A DNA stretch of 64,000 bases from Stereum hirsutum FP-91666 SS1 (GCF_000264905.1 NW_006763136.1:1343485-1407484), one strand, 5' to 3'; shown: positions 36,650-47,659, numbered from the stretch's first letter. Numbers and translations are program-made. Notes: generated from the letters alone by a model not told the origin.

Positions 36650-38223
36650 GACAGAGACACGCCAAGCTAACAGGCAAAGCACGTCTCTGTTGACGATGAG
36701 CGTAAGCGGTAGAAAACTAGCTAGTACATGAGGTGATGGGAGTAAGGTGTCCAGCAGTGAGACGAGGACGCGAGCCTATATATACGAGCGAGCGAGCCAG
36801 TCTCTAGATCGAACGGAAGACAGAAGATGAAGTCGGAAGTCCGAGCTTCGGGGAAACCCGTAAGTGTGTATGTGTGTGGCGCATGTGGCGTGTGTGGTAA
36901 TCTTGTACGGAGTATGAGGTTACACCAGTACCAGCCAGAATGAGGGAAGACTCCACTATCTGGGAGCACAATTAGTCAGGTGGATCTATGATGGTTTTCT
37001 TTGGACAGAAGGTAGTTAATTTGCTGAGAATGTGGGTGAAGAAGAAGTCTGACTGGATATGCTGACGTCTTCAGAGTTACGGTCTGGGACAACTTCGTTC
37101 GACCGTGCCAAACCAGATCAAACTATATCGGACCTCAGCCGAGCCCGGCTGAGTTCGTCCGCGTTCGGCGTACGGGCTTGGAGCGGCGAAAACTCTGGCA
37201 AACTAGTTCAGATTTCGTCAGACCTTAGACAACTTATCGCACTCAGATCCCAGACAACCTCGAAAGAGTCCAGAAGAGCTCGTTGTACCTAGTCTGAGCT
37301 CATGAGAGCTCATAAAAGCCTGATTGAAATTAAATCAGTCATTGTGGTGAGTGAGAACTTGCTCTGACCTGGTACAACTCAGGAAGAGTCGCGTGACTGA
37401 GGTCCACGCTGACGCTGGAGGACCAAACTCGACGAAGTTTTCTGAGCTCTGCCGAACGCATCTGAGCGCGTCGCCAGTCCGCGTCCGTTTTTCCGGGCAG
37501 CCGGACCTTGGGCAACCGCAGACGGCCCCTTCGAACCTCGTCCGCGTTTGTCCGCATTTGTCCGCGCTCGTCCGCGCTCGGCCAACCTCGTCTGACCTCA
37601 GACGAGTTCAGACAACTTTACCGTACGTGGTTCTCTTTCGTCCTCATTTGTATGATCTCATTTTTAAAACCCTAAAGGACTATTGTCCGAGAAAAACCTT
37701 CATATGGATCTAAGAAAAATACCGACTAAATAGTCGCCAATAACTTAGATAGAAAATCCCTACGGCTCCTGGTGAGCCAAAGCCTCAAGCATAAGTCCCA
37801 GCACACAGGAGCACAGACCAGCGAGACCACAGCAAACACATGCATAGTAGAAGTCTCACTGAGAACCTAGCCACAGTACGAGCAATAGCACAAGTAAATC
37901 AGCACCAAGACCAGACCACGAGCAGCAAGTATAAGAGACCCTAAGAGTGTTGAGGTCCATAGGCAACTGCAGAGCGGAAGATGTCGACTTGATGATGATG
38001 GACGGGAAAAGACCAGGACGAAAAGTATAAGTTGCGATCGTGGTTCTGACTCTCGAGACTCAGCCGGCTACAGCTGTGCACACCGCACGGACCTACAGAG
38101 ATAAGCACGCGGCTCGATGACACATTATTGGAAACACAATTATGAACTTGTGGGTACATTCTGGTGCATTTCGGTGCATTCTGAGCAGTTAGAGAATACG
38201 ACCGAAAGGAGCCAGAATCCGAT
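36650..38223. other. non-coding, repeat-like DNA left of the Mutator-like element
   Basis: No gene supported. It includes a TATATATA run at about 36778, a GT-rich run near 36860-36900 and, at 37060-37630, many related phrases (GACAACTT, GACCTCAG, GTCCGCG). A 10-bp unit TCCGCG.T.G repeats four times at 37541-37580. Confidence 0.4.
37541..37580. repeat. 10-bp tandem repeat x4
   Basis: TCCGCGTTTG, TCCGCATTTG, TCCGCGCTCG, TCCGCGCTCG in tandem. Related GTCCGCG phrases occur nearby at about 37155 and 37480. Confidence 0.8.
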
Positions 38224-38232
38224 CAGAAAGTG
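38224..38232. repeat. target-site duplication of the MULE, left
   Basis: CAGAAAGTG directly outside the left inverted repeat; the same nine bases lie at 43237-43245. Confidence 0.9.
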
Positions 38233-38356
38233 GGTAACGCGGCCAACCCAACCGCCTTCCTTTCTTGGACGCGCCCAACCGCGCGGCTCCCGTCCGCCAC
38301 ACGCCTTTGCCACGCGAGCGCGGACTCCGCCTTTGTCTCGACGACGCCGCCTCGAG
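38233..38356 (+). repeat. left terminal inverted repeat of the MULE
   Basis: 124 bp, GGTAACGCGGCC to GCCGCCTCGAG; differs at four positions from the inverted right copy. Confidence 0.93.
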
Positions 38357-38624
38357 TCTCTCAATGCCTGACAATGTGCTCGCATATCTGTATATACTCC
38401 ATACTACTACATAAAAAGGTTTTTCCATAGTAATAAACATAAATCTGAGACAGTAAGACAGCCTGCATAGTGAACACTGCAAGACAGGACCACCGGTACT
38501 GAGAAGTTTCAAATTTATCTATACAAACCAAGACATCTGGTAAGGCGTGCTCGTCCTCTTCAGCATCAGCAGCCAGGACTACCCCTCACTCTACCCATCT
38601 TTATCTACCCTACATACAGTCACA

Positions 38625-39460
38625 ATGACCGCACCATCCAAGACTTCAGCAGCATCTAAGCGAGGGGCGACCTTCGTCAACTACACACCGGCAGAGGCGC
38701 AGGGGGTCAAGAGCAAAAAAGGGCACGCACGCTGGCTCGCGACAGACATCCCTGTTGAGCACCTAGTCCAAACCGAAGCACAGCGTAAACAAATCTCCGC
38801 AATTCACCAGCATGGCCAGCTAGAAGACCATAGCTTCGAGGCCTCCGACTCGAAGGACCAGGTGATCGCCAATGCACTCCTCGCTCGCTACGGTCTTGAC
38901 ACGGCATCCTTGAACGATCTCAAGGCTCGTTGGAGTAGGCGGTGGTTCTGGACATCGAGAGGGTCCAAGGCTCATGAGCGCTACAATAGAGTTTTGTATC
39001 AATGGTGCGTACCTGCTTGTTTCAATAGTATTGAGCCCGAGGGAAACCTAACTATGGTATCTCGTTGTCCAGCAAATGTGGCTACGCCGAGGGAGAGGCG
39101 GGGACGAAGGAGAGACACGTTCCTTTACCGTTCACCGAGTGTCTCGGACATGTAGAGGTCGCCAGGATGGAGTCGACCGGCAATATCATTCGCGTACGTG
39201 GATACTTTGCCCATAACGAAGAATGTCGTATCGCAAGACTCGTTCGAGAGCCTACTCAACCCGTACAGCCTGTCACAACCGGGCGATACGGGAGTGGAGA
39301 TACCCCACGGCTCAAAACAAAAACAATCGGAAAAGCGGCGGATAAAGGTGGTGGAGGGATGAGTATATTAGAAGGCCCAGGAATAGACGATCTACAAACT
39401 GAGGAAATACATGCAAGTACTCTAGAGTATTTATACGAGTCCCAGATCACCCAACAGTAA
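38625..39460 (+). CDS. MULE N-terminal zinc-binding part of transposase
   Basis: Two exons, 38625-38993ish (donor GTGCGT after VLYQ) and a second starting with KCGYAEGE. The protein begins MTAPSKTSAASKRG and is basic. It ends with a Cys/His domain: CKCG, LPFTECLGHVEV, IIRVRGYFAHNEECRIARLV. This resembles the FLYWCH/WRKY-like DNA-binding domains at the N-terminus of many MULE transposases, where GY..HNE.C leads straight into the transposase part. Left unspliced, the frame stops at 39458-39460. A splice from CAACCC|GTACAG (39263) to CACAG|CCC (40463) would join it in frame to the transposase as REPTQP-PIVWDFALRQL, as in related single proteins. That would need a 1.2-kb intron. Confidence 0.65.
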
Positions 39461-40276
39461 GTAGAATAAAGAGTAAGATGAATAATCAAGGAGGAATCAA
39501 AGGGAGAAGACAAATATTCAGACACTAAGTATGTACACTACAGAAACACTTCGAGGTTCATGCAACGAGCTCATAGCGTGTACGGAGAGGATCCCAGAAC
39601 AAGACGATCATAGAGAACGAATGATAAAGCTAAGAGGATGGAGAAACTGTTCTAGAGAACAATGGGTACAAGGATACGAACTTAAATGATTATCCTTGAT
39701 AATTCAGGCACGAAATAAAATCGCAGGACACCGTAGAATAATAGTATGAACCAGTAGGAACCTCTCTATATCAAAACGTCGGCGATTGAGTGGAAACTGG
39801 TCGAGCTACACGAGGAGGAACACTATCTGATGGCCCTGAGCGAGGTTGAGACCGAGATCGTGCTGTAGTATATTCCCCAGTGGGCCAATTGCCGAGATTG
39901 TTGGATCAATAGAAAGCTCGAGTTTGAGGGAGTCCCCTAGAATTTTGTTTGAAGAGAAACCCCCCAGTATTGCGTCCTGTAGCCTCGTCCGAAGGGGTGT
40001 GGAAATCCTAGCGCGTCGGAGTCTGAAACGTTCCACAGGAACCGGCAGCTCGGTGCGAGCTTCCGTAGCTGCGATCGCTCCTTGCGCATGGCTTGAATAA
40101 AATCGTAGAAACTCCAGATAAATTGGAGAGTGCTCCTTGGCATGTTGTGGTCCATGCAGGTACTCGGTCCGTTGTGTGTTGATAGGAGAAATGTCGCGGG
40201 ACACATTTAACAAGGGTCGAGACTTAAGGAATGAGACTCGACGCGCGAGTGCGGGACTTGCCGAGCCGGTTTCCTT

Positions 40277-42901
40277 ATGCGGTCTGTGGGGAGTTTGACG
40301 AGGTTCGATGGGCGAAATAAAACAATAGAAATGTTGGGAAAAATCTGGAGGGCTCTTAGAGACTGTGGCGTAAATCGTGGGTGGCGTACGGGAGGGAAAA
40401 ACATGGAAAATGGATTAAAAATGGTGCATATGTGTATGGTACAGGTGGCAGTCATGACACAGCCCATCGTCTGGGATTTCGCACTTAGACAGCTTCGTGA
40501 GGGTGGTTCTTGGGATGATATTCTGGAAAGGAATCGAGAGATGGTGGAGGGGTGCTCTTATCCAGGGCAAGACACAGACTGGGCTCATTCCCGATACCGC
40601 TGGATCCTAAACCCTAAGGATTCGAGGTCACTATACCGTCAACATCATCGGAAGGAGGGCGTACAAGTTCGCACCCAGCCACATCAGAATGTAGATGCCT
40701 GGCTCGACCCCAAATCCCCCGACTACAACAAGACATTCGCCGCCGCAATATTCCACTACAAAGCAAGGGTCGAGAAACAGGAGCGTTTCGAGGCCTGTAT
40801 TGCGACGGAGGAAATGAAAAGCGTGGCGTGGACTTACGGGCATGGTTCCCAACTTATCCTTGATGGGACCTTCGGTGTCTGCAACGACAAGCTTCTGCTG
40901 TTTATTCTCATGGCTGTGGACGAAGATCGGAAGGGCGTACCTCTCGCATTCCTCCTGTTCTCAGCACCATCAGGAAACCGATTCACGGCGGCTGGTTACG
41001 ACACATCCATCCTCGCTCGTCTTCTCGCCAAATGGCGAGACTCGCTTGGTAAACAAAGCGACGAGCCGTTCTATCCTCCAGTCGCCATCACTGACACGGA
41101 CGACAAGGAGAAAAATGCCCTCGCACAGGTTTTCCCCGGTATTTGGATCCTCAATTGCCGATTCCATCTGCGTCAGTGTTGGAGGAATCATCGTCGTCGA
41201 GAGCTTAAAGGCGACTCACCCGCTCATTCGCAAATCGCTGGCCGCCTTCGTCGCCTGGAGGATGACCTCATCGAGACCGAAGTCCATTCCGATGCTCTCC
41301 AGAAGATCGAGGATGAACGCGCGGTCCTGCACCGCTTCAAGGTGTTGGATTCATCAGCGACACCTGCCGTTGAGGGAGGCGAGAAGCATCTGACGTACCT
41401 CATGGACTATTGGGTCAAAAAGGAAACAGTATGGAAGAGCTGGTCGAAGCATGGATGTAAGGTTGCAGCCCAGCTGCTCGGATGTACCTTCGATTTCGTC
41501 CTTCCCACAACGAATCACCTCGAGCGGTTCAACGGCCTTCTGAAGAATAAGCATCTCAAACGGTGGCAGAGAAATAATCGACGCTTACGATTGGATGTCC
41601 TCATCCATCTCCTCATTACGAGGGTTCTTCCCGGCATCTTCAAGCAACGCACTCTTCAAGGAAAGCAGCGCCGGGGTTGGGACGATCTTCTCCATGCGGC
41701 CGGTGGAGCGGGCTTGATCCTTCGGCGAAAGACCGCGAGTGCAAAGACGAGCCCACCGAGCATCACATACATCATTCCCGATGCGAATCGTGATGCCGCC
41801 GCCACCACCATCTTCGCACAACGTCAAATCGGAGATCCAAAGCTTGAGAACAATAACAAACTCACTTTGACTTGTCATTCTTCAGCCGCATTCGAAGGAG
41901 ATGACCGTTCCGAATCATACACGGTGACTCTTGAGTTTGATGGGGCAGGGAGCTGCTCGTGTCCTGACTTCTTCCACCGAGGCGGCGCCTGCAAGCACAT
42001 CCGAGCGGCCATGTTATATCTGACAGCTTTACGAGAAAGCGGACGCAACACACCCAGTATCACACTCCCCACAAGTGTTGAAGGGGCTCGTGCTCTTCAA
42101 GCCGCGCGGTTCTCCACCAATGTTCAAGCTCGAGCCGCAGAAGAGGAGCCATCGTCGTCGTCACCCATTGACGATGCCGCTCGACTTGTCGAGGATGTTC
42201 TCAAGGAGGGTGATGTATACGAGGAATCGGATGAGCTAGTAGTCGGAGTCACCAAGGTTGATGACAAGGGGGAGAGCGACGAAGGAGAGGAAGAGGAAGA
42301 TGATGATGAGAGAGAACGGACGATGGATGGCTTTAGTACGAATGCGGACTGGGAACTAGACTCAAGCTTCGACCGCGATGGATGGGTATCCGAACGTACG
42401 GATGGGAGCGAGTTTGGCGCCATAGATCCTCGGGACCTTGGGCTTGATGACGAGCCTGAGAACTTCTCCGAATCCGGACGATCAAGCGCCTTCTCTCTCA
42501 GAGACGGCGAGGCGGAGGAGAGCGTGAACGCTCATCTACTCGCACGTACGTTTCACGACCTGGACCGAACAACTCCCAGATTGCGAGCACTGGCTGGCAC
42601 CCTCGAGGACGCCTACATCGACCCAGATGTCGTCGAGGACATAGAGAAAGCTCGAGCAGCCTGCGAAGATTTGGAAGCGCTGTGTACACAGCTTCGTCGA
42701 CTTTTCACAGTGTCTAAGGAAGCACCCAAAGCGGTGGTGAAGCCAGATCACCACGAGAAATCCGTACAGACAACTAACGAGTCCCCCTCAACACCGCCCC
42801 CAGTGCGGAAACGCCCTAGAACAAGCTACATTCCAAGACCAGCAATAGCGTTGACCCCCGAGAAGAAGAAACAGCACAGACAAGAGAGTTATGGGTCCTA
42901 A
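40277..42901 (+). CDS. MULE transposase with SWIM zinc finger
   Basis: Catalyses cut-and-paste transposition of the element. The true start is probably a splice acceptor at 40463 (see the N-terminal part); 40277 is the start of the open frame. Order of motifs: FALRQLREGGSWDDIL, then the MULE DDE core with LILDGTFGVCND (first Asp), VPLAFLLFSAPSG, PVAITDTDDKEKNAL (second Asp), WILNCRFHLRQCWRNH, LPTTNHLERFNGLLKNKHL (likely third acidic residue, E of HLERFN), then the SWIM finger CSCPDFFHRGGACKHIRAA (C-X-C-Xn-C-X-H). An acidic tail of about 250 residues follows, with a short helical segment (VEDIEKARAACEDLEAL). The frame has no interruption over 874 codons. Stop TAA at 42899-42901. Confidence 0.9.
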   Translation: MRSVGSLTRFDGRNKTIEMLGKIWRALRDCGVNRGWRTGGKNMENGLKMVHMCMVQVAVMTQPIVWDFALRQLREGGSWDDILERNREMVEGCSYPGQDTDWAHSRYRWILNPKDSRSLYRQHHRKEGVQVRTQPHQNVDAWLDPKSPDYNKTFAAAIFHYKARVEKQERFEACIATEEMKSVAWTYGHGSQLILDGTFGVCNDKLLLFILMAVDEDRKGVPLAFLLFSAPSGNRFTAAGYDTSILARLLAKWRDSLGKQSDEPFYPPVAITDTDDKEKNALAQVFPGIWILNCRFHLRQCWRNHRRRELKGDSPAHSQIAGRLRRLEDDLIETEVHSDALQKIEDERAVLHRFKVLDSSATPAVEGGEKHLTYLMDYWVKKETVWKSWSKHGCKVAAQLLGCTFDFVLPTTNHLERFNGLLKNKHLKRWQRNNRRLRLDVLIHLLITRVLPGIFKQRTLQGKQRRGWDDLLHAAGGAGLILRRKTASAKTSPPSITYIIPDANRDAAATTIFAQRQIGDPKLENNNKLTLTCHSSAAFEGDDRSESYTVTLEFDGAGSCSCPDFFHRGGACKHIRAAMLYLTALRESGRNTPSITLPTSVEGARALQAARFSTNVQARAAEEEPSSSSPIDDAARLVEDVLKEGDVYEESDELVVGVTKVDDKGESDEGEEEEDDDERERTMDGFSTNADWELDSSFDRDGWVSERTDGSEFGAIDPRDLGLDDEPENFSESGRSSAFSLRDGEAEESVNAHLLARTFHDLDRTTPRLRALAGTLEDAYIDPDVVEDIEKARAACEDLEALCTQLRRLFTVSKEAPKAVVKPDHHEKSVQTTNESPSTPPPVRKRPRTSYIPRPAIALTPEKKKQHRQESYGS

Positions 42902-43112
42902 TAAATACTTCCGTTCAGGTCTTTGTTCGTTCAACTTCCGTTTGTGTAACTTTTACATAATCCCTTAGATCATTCCGAACCTTTTCCGAGTCTTGATTCG
43001 CACAACCATTCGACGTTGCAGGCCGATACTTAGAAGATGTCTTTATATACTACACTTGCTTGCTTCTCTTATTAATACATAGTACTTGGTGTTACTCTGT
43101 GCTTTGTCTGTG

Positions 43113-43236
43113 CTCGAGGCGGCGGCGTCGAGACGAAGGCAGAGTCCGCGCTCGCGTGGCAAAGGCGTGTGGCGGACGGGAGCCGCGCGGTTGGGCGCGT
43201 CCAAGAAAGGAAGGCGGTTGGGTCGGCCGCGTTACC
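43113..43236 (-). repeat. right terminal inverted repeat of the MULE
   Basis: Inverted partner of 38233-38356, ending GGCCGCGTTACC on the plus strand, followed directly by the CAGAAAGTG target duplication. Confidence 0.93.
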
Positions 43237-43245
43237 CAGAAAGTG
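43237..43245. repeat. target-site duplication of the MULE, right
   Basis: CAGAAAGTG directly outside the right inverted repeat; identical to 38224-38232. Confidence 0.9.
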
Positions 43246-43347
43246 CCATGCAGCATTTTCGGCTGTGCTCGGCGGGTAAATTCTGGTCGCATTCCGGTCG
43301 CATTTCCGAAATCCGCCGTGAATGTGCCATGGTCAGATTCTTGGGCA

Positions 43348-43791
43348 TTACGCTGTGATGGGGATCGTCGCCTTGCCCGACGAGTGAGCCCAGCTGTGGA
43401 CGAGAGAGGAGAGGGTGTTGTGGAAGGGCTCGAGGGCGTGGTTGTTGAGGTCGACTTGGGTTTTGGCCATGGTCTCGAGGTCGTTCTTGTTGAGGAAGGC
43501 CGTGATGGTGACTAGAGAGCCGATAGCCAGCTGTAGGGCGCGGCTCGGCTCGGAATCTCCGAATGAAAGGACGGATTCCCCAACGGGGGTTTCCTCCTCT
43601 TCGTCCTCTTCATCTTCGTCGTCGTCATCCTGGGCATCTGGGGTGTTGCCCATTCCGACGTCGGTGTGTACTATGCGGTCTGGGGGTGCGATATGCGGTT
43701 CAGGTAGTAGGGTGTTTTCTTGTATATCTGGGGCGGGGGGAGGGGGGGCGGGGTTGGGGGGGCGTGAACCATGGGAATTTCCGGAGTACAT
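43348..43791 (-). CDS. small acidic hypothetical protein
   Basis: Not recognised. From ATG at 43791 the frame gives 147 residues: a Pro-rich N-terminus (SRPPNPAPPPPAPD), a Asp/Glu run (QDDDDEDEEDEEEE) and a helical C-terminus (ALQLAIGSLVTITAFLNKND, LETMAKTQVDLNN). It lies in the 870 bp between the two transposons, so both insertions flank it. It may have lost upstream regulatory DNA or exons to the insertions. A frame upstream (to 43863) is also open. Confidence 0.4.
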   Translation of the reverse strand: MYSGNSHGSRPPNPAPPPPAPDIQENTLLPEPHIAPPDRIVHTDVGMGNTPDAQDDDDEDEEDEEEETPVGESVLSFGDSEPSRALQLAIGSLVTITAFLNKNDLETMAKTQVDLNNHALEPFHNTLSSLVHSWAHSSGKATIPITA

Positions 43792-44099
43792 GGCGGTTCC
43801 GGTCAAGAAGCGATGACACCAGCCATTCTGTGCCACTGTATGATACTTTGCTATACAAAGCATGCTTAGTTACTCAGTCCTTCCACAATGTTTCACTGAT
43901 GCGGGGCCGACGTACCACTGAGCTCGAAGATAAACCAGAAAGTGGACGAAGTCCACTTCTATCTACTTACAATGAGTCGAGATAAGACGGTGCGGAAGTG
44001 TCCTCGAAGAAGCCACTTTCCTCCACCAAAGACATAAGAAGCGAGTTGAATACTCCTCATTCGGTTCGGTAACATGGTCGGACAGCCCATAGCGCGAAA

Positions 44100-44106
44100 A
44101 CCCGCC
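44100..44106. repeat. target-site duplication, left
   Basis: ACCCGCC directly outside the left inverted repeat; same at 50809-50815. Confidence 0.8.
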
Positions 44107-44210
44107 TTAGTCTCATACCAGCCGGCCAGCGACACCCTAAAAGGGAACCCGTCACTGACCGTCTGGGTTAGAGCCAACGGGTTTGAAGGACCCTGGCTCT
44201 CAGCTGCGCG
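44107..44210 (+). repeat. left terminal inverted repeat of the DUF6589 element
   Basis: 104 bp identical to the inverted right end; starts TTAGTCTCATACCAGCCGG. Weaker similarity continues for about 14 bp inward (GCCCCA.ATCCG). Confidence 0.9.
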
Positions 44211-44671
44211 AGCCCCAAAATCCGTCTTATCGTGATGAGATAAAAGATCGAGATAAGCCGTCGGAGCCGCATCCCGGACCCTGCTTCCCCAGCCTGGTGG
44301 GGTTGGTTATATATTATTGTTCTCCTCATCATATATGGCCTACTTGGCCTAACGGTCTTCAACGCGGGTTTTTTGGAGCAATGGTGACCGAACAATTGCT
44401 TTTTGCGTTTTACACACCGTGCTTTGCGACAGCCTCGTCACAGGTCGGTGAATATCACTGGCAGACAGGTGCATTATGACAAGCATTTAAAGTGTTGGAG
44501 TGAGTACAAGACAGTCGTATGCGAGCGGTAAGGTGAGAGCAAGACAAAGTCGCCGATGACTCGTGCGGTCTAATTATTTTCACCTCCGAGTCCTCAAACT
44601 CTTGCACTCGACACTTCTAGTCTATGCTTGTACATACTCTCCAGCCACTACTACCTCTCTGAAGTGATATA

Positions 44672-47540
44672 ATGCGCACTTTACGCTCTCATCTCCAGTC
44701 TTTTGGTGCACAACTTGACGAGTTTGATGAACTAGAAGAACTCGACGCTACCAGCTCTCCTGTTCGCCCCTCCTCCGACATACAGTCCTCACCTGTCCTT
44801 CCACCCATCACCGGACTTCCTCACAACATCCCGTTCTCACAGCTTGATACATTCCTACTTGACGATGATCCAAGTGATAGGACTTATCCTCAAGTGGCCC
44901 GTGCCACACCGCTCTCAGATGAAGAAAAGGTCTTGCTCATCCTACGGTACATAAAGGGGCTCCCCGGAAAGCTCTCACTTCGGTCATTCCTTGTTGCTCT
45001 CTTCATGTCTAACCTTCCGGAGATCAAAAATATCACATCCATGTTTATGGAGAATGATATTGGGCCGCTGGACTTGGTAGAGATTTGGTTTGCAGGAGCT
45101 GGTCGGCGGGAGTATTCCAGGCCTTTCGCCGAGTGGGTACTCGAGAAAGTCGCAAAGCTCTGTGCCCTAGAGATGAGCTGGTGGGTGTTCTGCCATTTTC
45201 ATCTCATCTTGTCTAGAAGCTGATTCGGATAAATATTAGGTTGACAAACAGGGCGAGTGACGGACCTCATTTTGAGGAAGCAAAACGTCTACGCATAACA
45301 CCGCAAAAAGTCACTGTAGCGCTTGTCAATGGATTTGACATCGACATTCTCGGAGATACATACCATGCACTTTTACCGTGCTTGCAGAGATTTTTGAAGA
45401 CATTGATTGGCAAGGAGAAGGCTGGGGAGCACCCGCTATCCCGTCATCCTCTTGTAGTATGTCTTTGCCTTTGTACACGAACCTCAAGTTTTGATGCTTA
45501 TGTTCACTCCGTGCTCAGGGACAGACTTTCATCACCTCGCAGTTGTTGCACCTACGCAGCCGCGAAACAAACTACCACCCCCTTATGAACAGTCTCATAT
45601 TTTGGCTCAACCGCATCCCAAAGCGACTATCAATCATGTTTAATCAAATTGGTCTCTGCGTTTCACCATCATCCGAGGGCGAAACTGTAACTGCGGTCAG
45701 TGGTGACTCAGTGAATATTGCTCGGACCGCGGCGAACGATGACAAGAAACCAAAACAACTGAATTACGACAACTACAACTGGCGCGAACGAGCATGGCAA
45801 ACCTCTGTCGTGCACGGTATCATCCAGCATGACGAGGTCTCCGCCATCCTTGCATGTCCATGGCGATCACCCAGTTCCCCTCCGGTCTCGTACACCACAA
45901 ACGTACAACGTCTCGAGGCTGCTGCAGGCGAACGTCACCGGATCCCACGTCAAAAAGGGCTGCACGATATCACTCCCTCCCTCGAAGAACAGGCAGCCTT
46001 TCGTGACGACATTACCCTTCACATTCAATACATCCTCACCGAGGAAATTTCCTCATGGTCTCATTTTCGCCGACTTCTTCCCAAACTTGAGGACCCGAAC
46101 ACGCTACCACCACACAAGACTGAGCGCTACTTTCTACCGACCTTCAACCAGGAGCAGGGTTCAGTTCGGGGCAACATGGTCGTGCTCGCACACTACTTTA
46201 TCAAGGTCCTGAGGATTGCGAAGACATTCTTCGAGACCAACGTCGTTTCGGCACTAGGTGATCGTCTCACCACGGCCCGTGTTCGTTCTGCACAAGACCA
46301 ACTCCTCGTTGATCGATCCGAACACCGTGTCGACCGATTGGCCAGTACACCGCTATCCAGCGGTGTCTTTCACGTCATCTATAACCAGATCCACAATATC
46401 GGCAAGAATGCGTGGGGTAGTGGCGCCAAAGACGCTGTCAGCCTTTCGACTCTCCGCGATCAGCTTCCCAACCGTGCTGAGATTAACCTCACCAAGGTCG
46501 ATCATTACGCCTGGCTACGGTTCACGGATGTCATTCTGCGTTCTCTGACTCTGACGGCCGCCGCATCAGAGATGTCACTATCATCGTCAGCCTCTCTTCC
46601 CACACACCCTCCCACAGACCTCAGCACTCTCACATCATTAGCAAAGCGCATCTCCGACAAGATCCTTTCTGCTCCTGATGATCTGGAAGCGAGGGGAATC
46701 AAGAAAACACCAGGCCATACCGTCTCCGGCCATGCCCAATTACTCTTCCGCGATCTGATGAGCATTCGAAATATGCGCTATGCAGTCAAGCACGGGCAAC
46801 TTCAGAGGATGGAACGTATGTTCAAGTACTGGTTGCCAGTGTTTTATGCCGGTGGAAGCTCCAACTATGCAAACGAAATGATGGAGCTTCTTCACAACCT
46901 TGAACATGACTGGCCAAAGGATTTTGCCCAGTTACAGCTCGCTGGTATGCTCGTCAATACGACGGGCGAAGAAGACGGGTTTCTAGAGGCTGATCTCGAT
47001 GTCGAGCACCTGAACGGCGATATCAAGGACCGCGCTCACGGCCCCAACGCAACCTCCAAACTCCTCGAAAAGATCACGCCCGCCATTGGTCCCTGCAAGG
47101 AGCTCACTGCGCGAACATTCAAGGCGATGGGTGTGCAGCGAATCAACGAGCACCATGCATCCGTAAAGCAACACAAGGACATCGAAATCCTTACCAGGTA
47201 CATGGATACAAAGCAGGTCTTTCGCTTTGATGCTGATACTCCCTCGGAACACGCTGTCGTCGATCTCTTCCGGCACGGTCTTCGCCAGTTGAGCGGTCGA
47301 GAGGGAGGCCATGCAAAGCACCTTGAACGTCATATCCTTCGGTTTAGAACACGGCACGGGGAGAACATATTCAATGAACTCACCAGGGTGGAGAAGGAAA
47401 GGGAACAGCAGTTGTATCAGGAATTGGAGCAGGGAATAGATCGTGCGGAAGTAGATTTCGATGTCCGTGATGTTGGGCAAGCGATCATTGAATTTGTTGA
47501 AGGGGATTCTGGAGGAAACGGCGAGGATGTAGATTTGTAA
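44672..47540 (+). CDS. DUF6589-type protein, candidate transposase
   Basis: Exons 44672-45180, 45240-45456 and 45519-47540 have consistent phases and give 915 residues. The protein starts acidic (FDELEELDATSS). It continues with VLLILRYIKGLPGKLSLRSF, then GQTFITSQLLHLRSRETNYH and LNRIPKRLSIMFNQIGL, then the DUF6589 hallmark LNYDNYNWRERAWQ with HGIIQHDEVSAIL. Next come VVSALGDRLTTARVRSAQDQ, FHVIYNQIHNIGKNAWG and, late, FLEADLDVEHLNGDIKDRA. This order matches DUF6589 proteins that are abundant in Agaricomycetes and, to my knowledge, have no assigned function. The Asp of YDN (codon at 45768), Asp of GDRLT (46260) and Glu of EHLN (47004) are spaced like an RNase-H-fold DDE triad. Its only partner gene in the element is the helicase. 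Transposase role is inferred. Confidence 0.8.
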
Positions 47541-47659
47541 TGTAGTGTTTCTGCACATTCCGAGTCAAGGGTGCAAATCAACTAACAATACCCATATTCA
47601 TCGAAGCGGAGTGCAAACAGGTGGACATACCGTTCACGTTAGTTGTCTGTGCTCCAGCC

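Larger units (their letters stand above)
38233..43236 (+). mobile_element. complete Mutator-like DNA transposon (MULE), 5,004 bp
   Basis: Bounded by 124-bp terminal inverted repeats that match at 120 of 124 positions and start GGTAACGCGGCC. Each end is flanked by the direct repeat CAGAAAGTG (38224-38232 and 43237-43245), a 9-bp target-site duplication, the length typical of Mutator elements. Inside lie a zinc-finger N-terminal exon pair (38625-39262) and the MULE transposase with SWIM finger (from 40463). The near-identical repeats, intact target duplication and open frames suggest a recent insertion that may still be active. Confidence 0.93.

Noticed and set aside
39806..40213. 135-codon minus-strand frame inside the MULE
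   Set aside because: No recognisable domain and the opposite strand is equally open; kept only as a remark on the 1.2-kb gap.
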